Part shown: positions 5,191-5,310 of the stretch, piece after piece | Layout: every line of letters starts with the position of its first letter | Numbering within the stretch: the first letter of the stretch is position 1 | NCBI GenBank assembly: GCA_020249415.1 | Contig: JADCFR010000201.1 | Location: 1 to 5,310 of the forward strand | Source: Roseomonas sp. | Lineage (GTDB): Bacteria > Pseudomonadota > Alphaproteobacteria > Acetobacterales > Acetobacteraceae | Direction: 5' to 3' | Length of the DNA stretch: 5,310 nucleotides | Program-made: the position numbers and the translations under genes | Notes under the pieces: model-generated | The model's input: the letters and a program-made list of their open reading frames with translations, nothing else | What the model was told of the DNA's origin: nothing | Databases searched by the model: none

Positions 5191-5310
5191 TTACTGCTGA
5201 GTTCTGAATAGTAATGAGCCCAGATAATCTGTGTTCAGAGCGGCTTTTTTTCTTCTGACTTTAAGGCTGTGTTTGTCGTCTGCGTTGCGTATCATGTTCA
5301 TGGCCATGTG
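5191..5310 (-). CDS. ISAs1-family transposase, C-terminal 39 residues (start outside window)
   Basis: The minus strand is open from 5310 to a TAA whose complement is at 5191-5193, giving 39 residues. The fragment starts HMAMNMIRNADDKHSLKVRR and ends in TDYLGSLLFRTQQ. This is the pattern I know from the end of ISAs1/H-repeat DDE transposases: RH(I/M)A(L/M)N(L/M)(L/I)R, then a basic K..R.K segment, then an aromatic or acidic DxxYL near the terminus. The catalytic DDE residues lie upstream, outside the window, so activity cannot be judged. AT-rich codon use (AAA, AGA, TTA, CTA) contrasts with the host genes and supports a foreign origin. The stretch is too short for an ordinary ORF caller. Another DDE_Tnp_1-type family is the main alternative. 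Confidence 0.72.
   Translation of the reverse strand, partial: HMAMNMIRNADDKHSLKVRRKKAALNTDYLGSLLFRTQQ

Larger units (their letters stand above)
5170..5310 (-). mobile_element. Insertion sequence, ISAs1-like, one end only (runs off the window)
   Basis: From about base 5170 the sequence changes character: GC falls to about 45% by my count, against about 62% in the stretch I counted at the window start. A short non-coding edge starting CAGGGGAATCG is followed at once by the stop codon of a minus-strand transposase-like frame. A stop only about 20 bases from the element's end is the normal layout of a small IS. The element would extend past 5310 with its transposase reading toward accC. The boundary at 5170 is inferred from the CAGGG-type end and the composition shift. 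The opposite end and target duplication are out of view. Confidence 0.65.

Noticed and set aside
1..5310. CRISPR array, tRNA or rRNA genes, prophage genes
   Set aside because: No regularly spaced repeats, cloverleaf-like sequences or phage-type genes were seen on either strand.

Overview
The window looks like chromosomal DNA from a GC-rich alphaproteobacterium. GC is about 62% in the stretch I counted. The AccB, AccC, AroQ and ThiG proteins read most like those of Acetobacteraceae (Rhodospirillales); this is an impression from protein style, not a database result. All genes up to about 5085 are recognisable families, so most of the window is ordinary metabolism. The unusual part is the last 220 bases.

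Layout: (1) 2-583, plus strand, the last 193 residues of a family 5 (peptide/opine/nickel type) ABC-transporter solute-binding protein. (2) 589-1635, plus strand, a phosphotriesterase-family metal hydrolase whose translation is probably coupled to the binding protein. (3) 1654-2654, minus strand, thiS then thiG, converging on the hydrolase. Together they build the thiazole half of thiamine. (4) 2655-2764, a 110-base divergent gap holding an 8-bp perfect hairpin but no TPP riboswitch that I can recognise. (5) 2765-5085, plus strand, aroQ-accB-accC: type II dehydroquinase followed by the biotin carboxyl carrier and biotin carboxylase of acetyl-CoA carboxylase. aroQ and accB overlap as ATGA, and accB and accC are 27 bases apart. 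(6) 5100-5169, a compact palindromic element of two perfect hairpins with G-quadruplex motifs on both strands. (7) 5170-5310, the end of an insertion sequence. An unlisted minus-strand reading frame (5191-5310) encodes what looks like the C-terminus of an ISAs1-family transposase. GC drops to about 45% exactly there.

How the genes fit together: the first pair looks like an uptake-and-hydrolyse unit for an unknown small molecule (inference). aroQ-accB-accC joins the shikimate pathway and the first committed step of fatty acid synthesis in one transcript, an arrangement known from many Proteobacteria. accA and accD, the other thi genes and the rest of the transporter must lie elsewhere.

I found no wholly new system. 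The best leads are the two-hairpin, dual-strand G4 element interrupted by or abutting an IS end, a His-to-Thr change in the AroQ substrate pocket, and unusual residues in the AccC bicarbonate/biotin loop.
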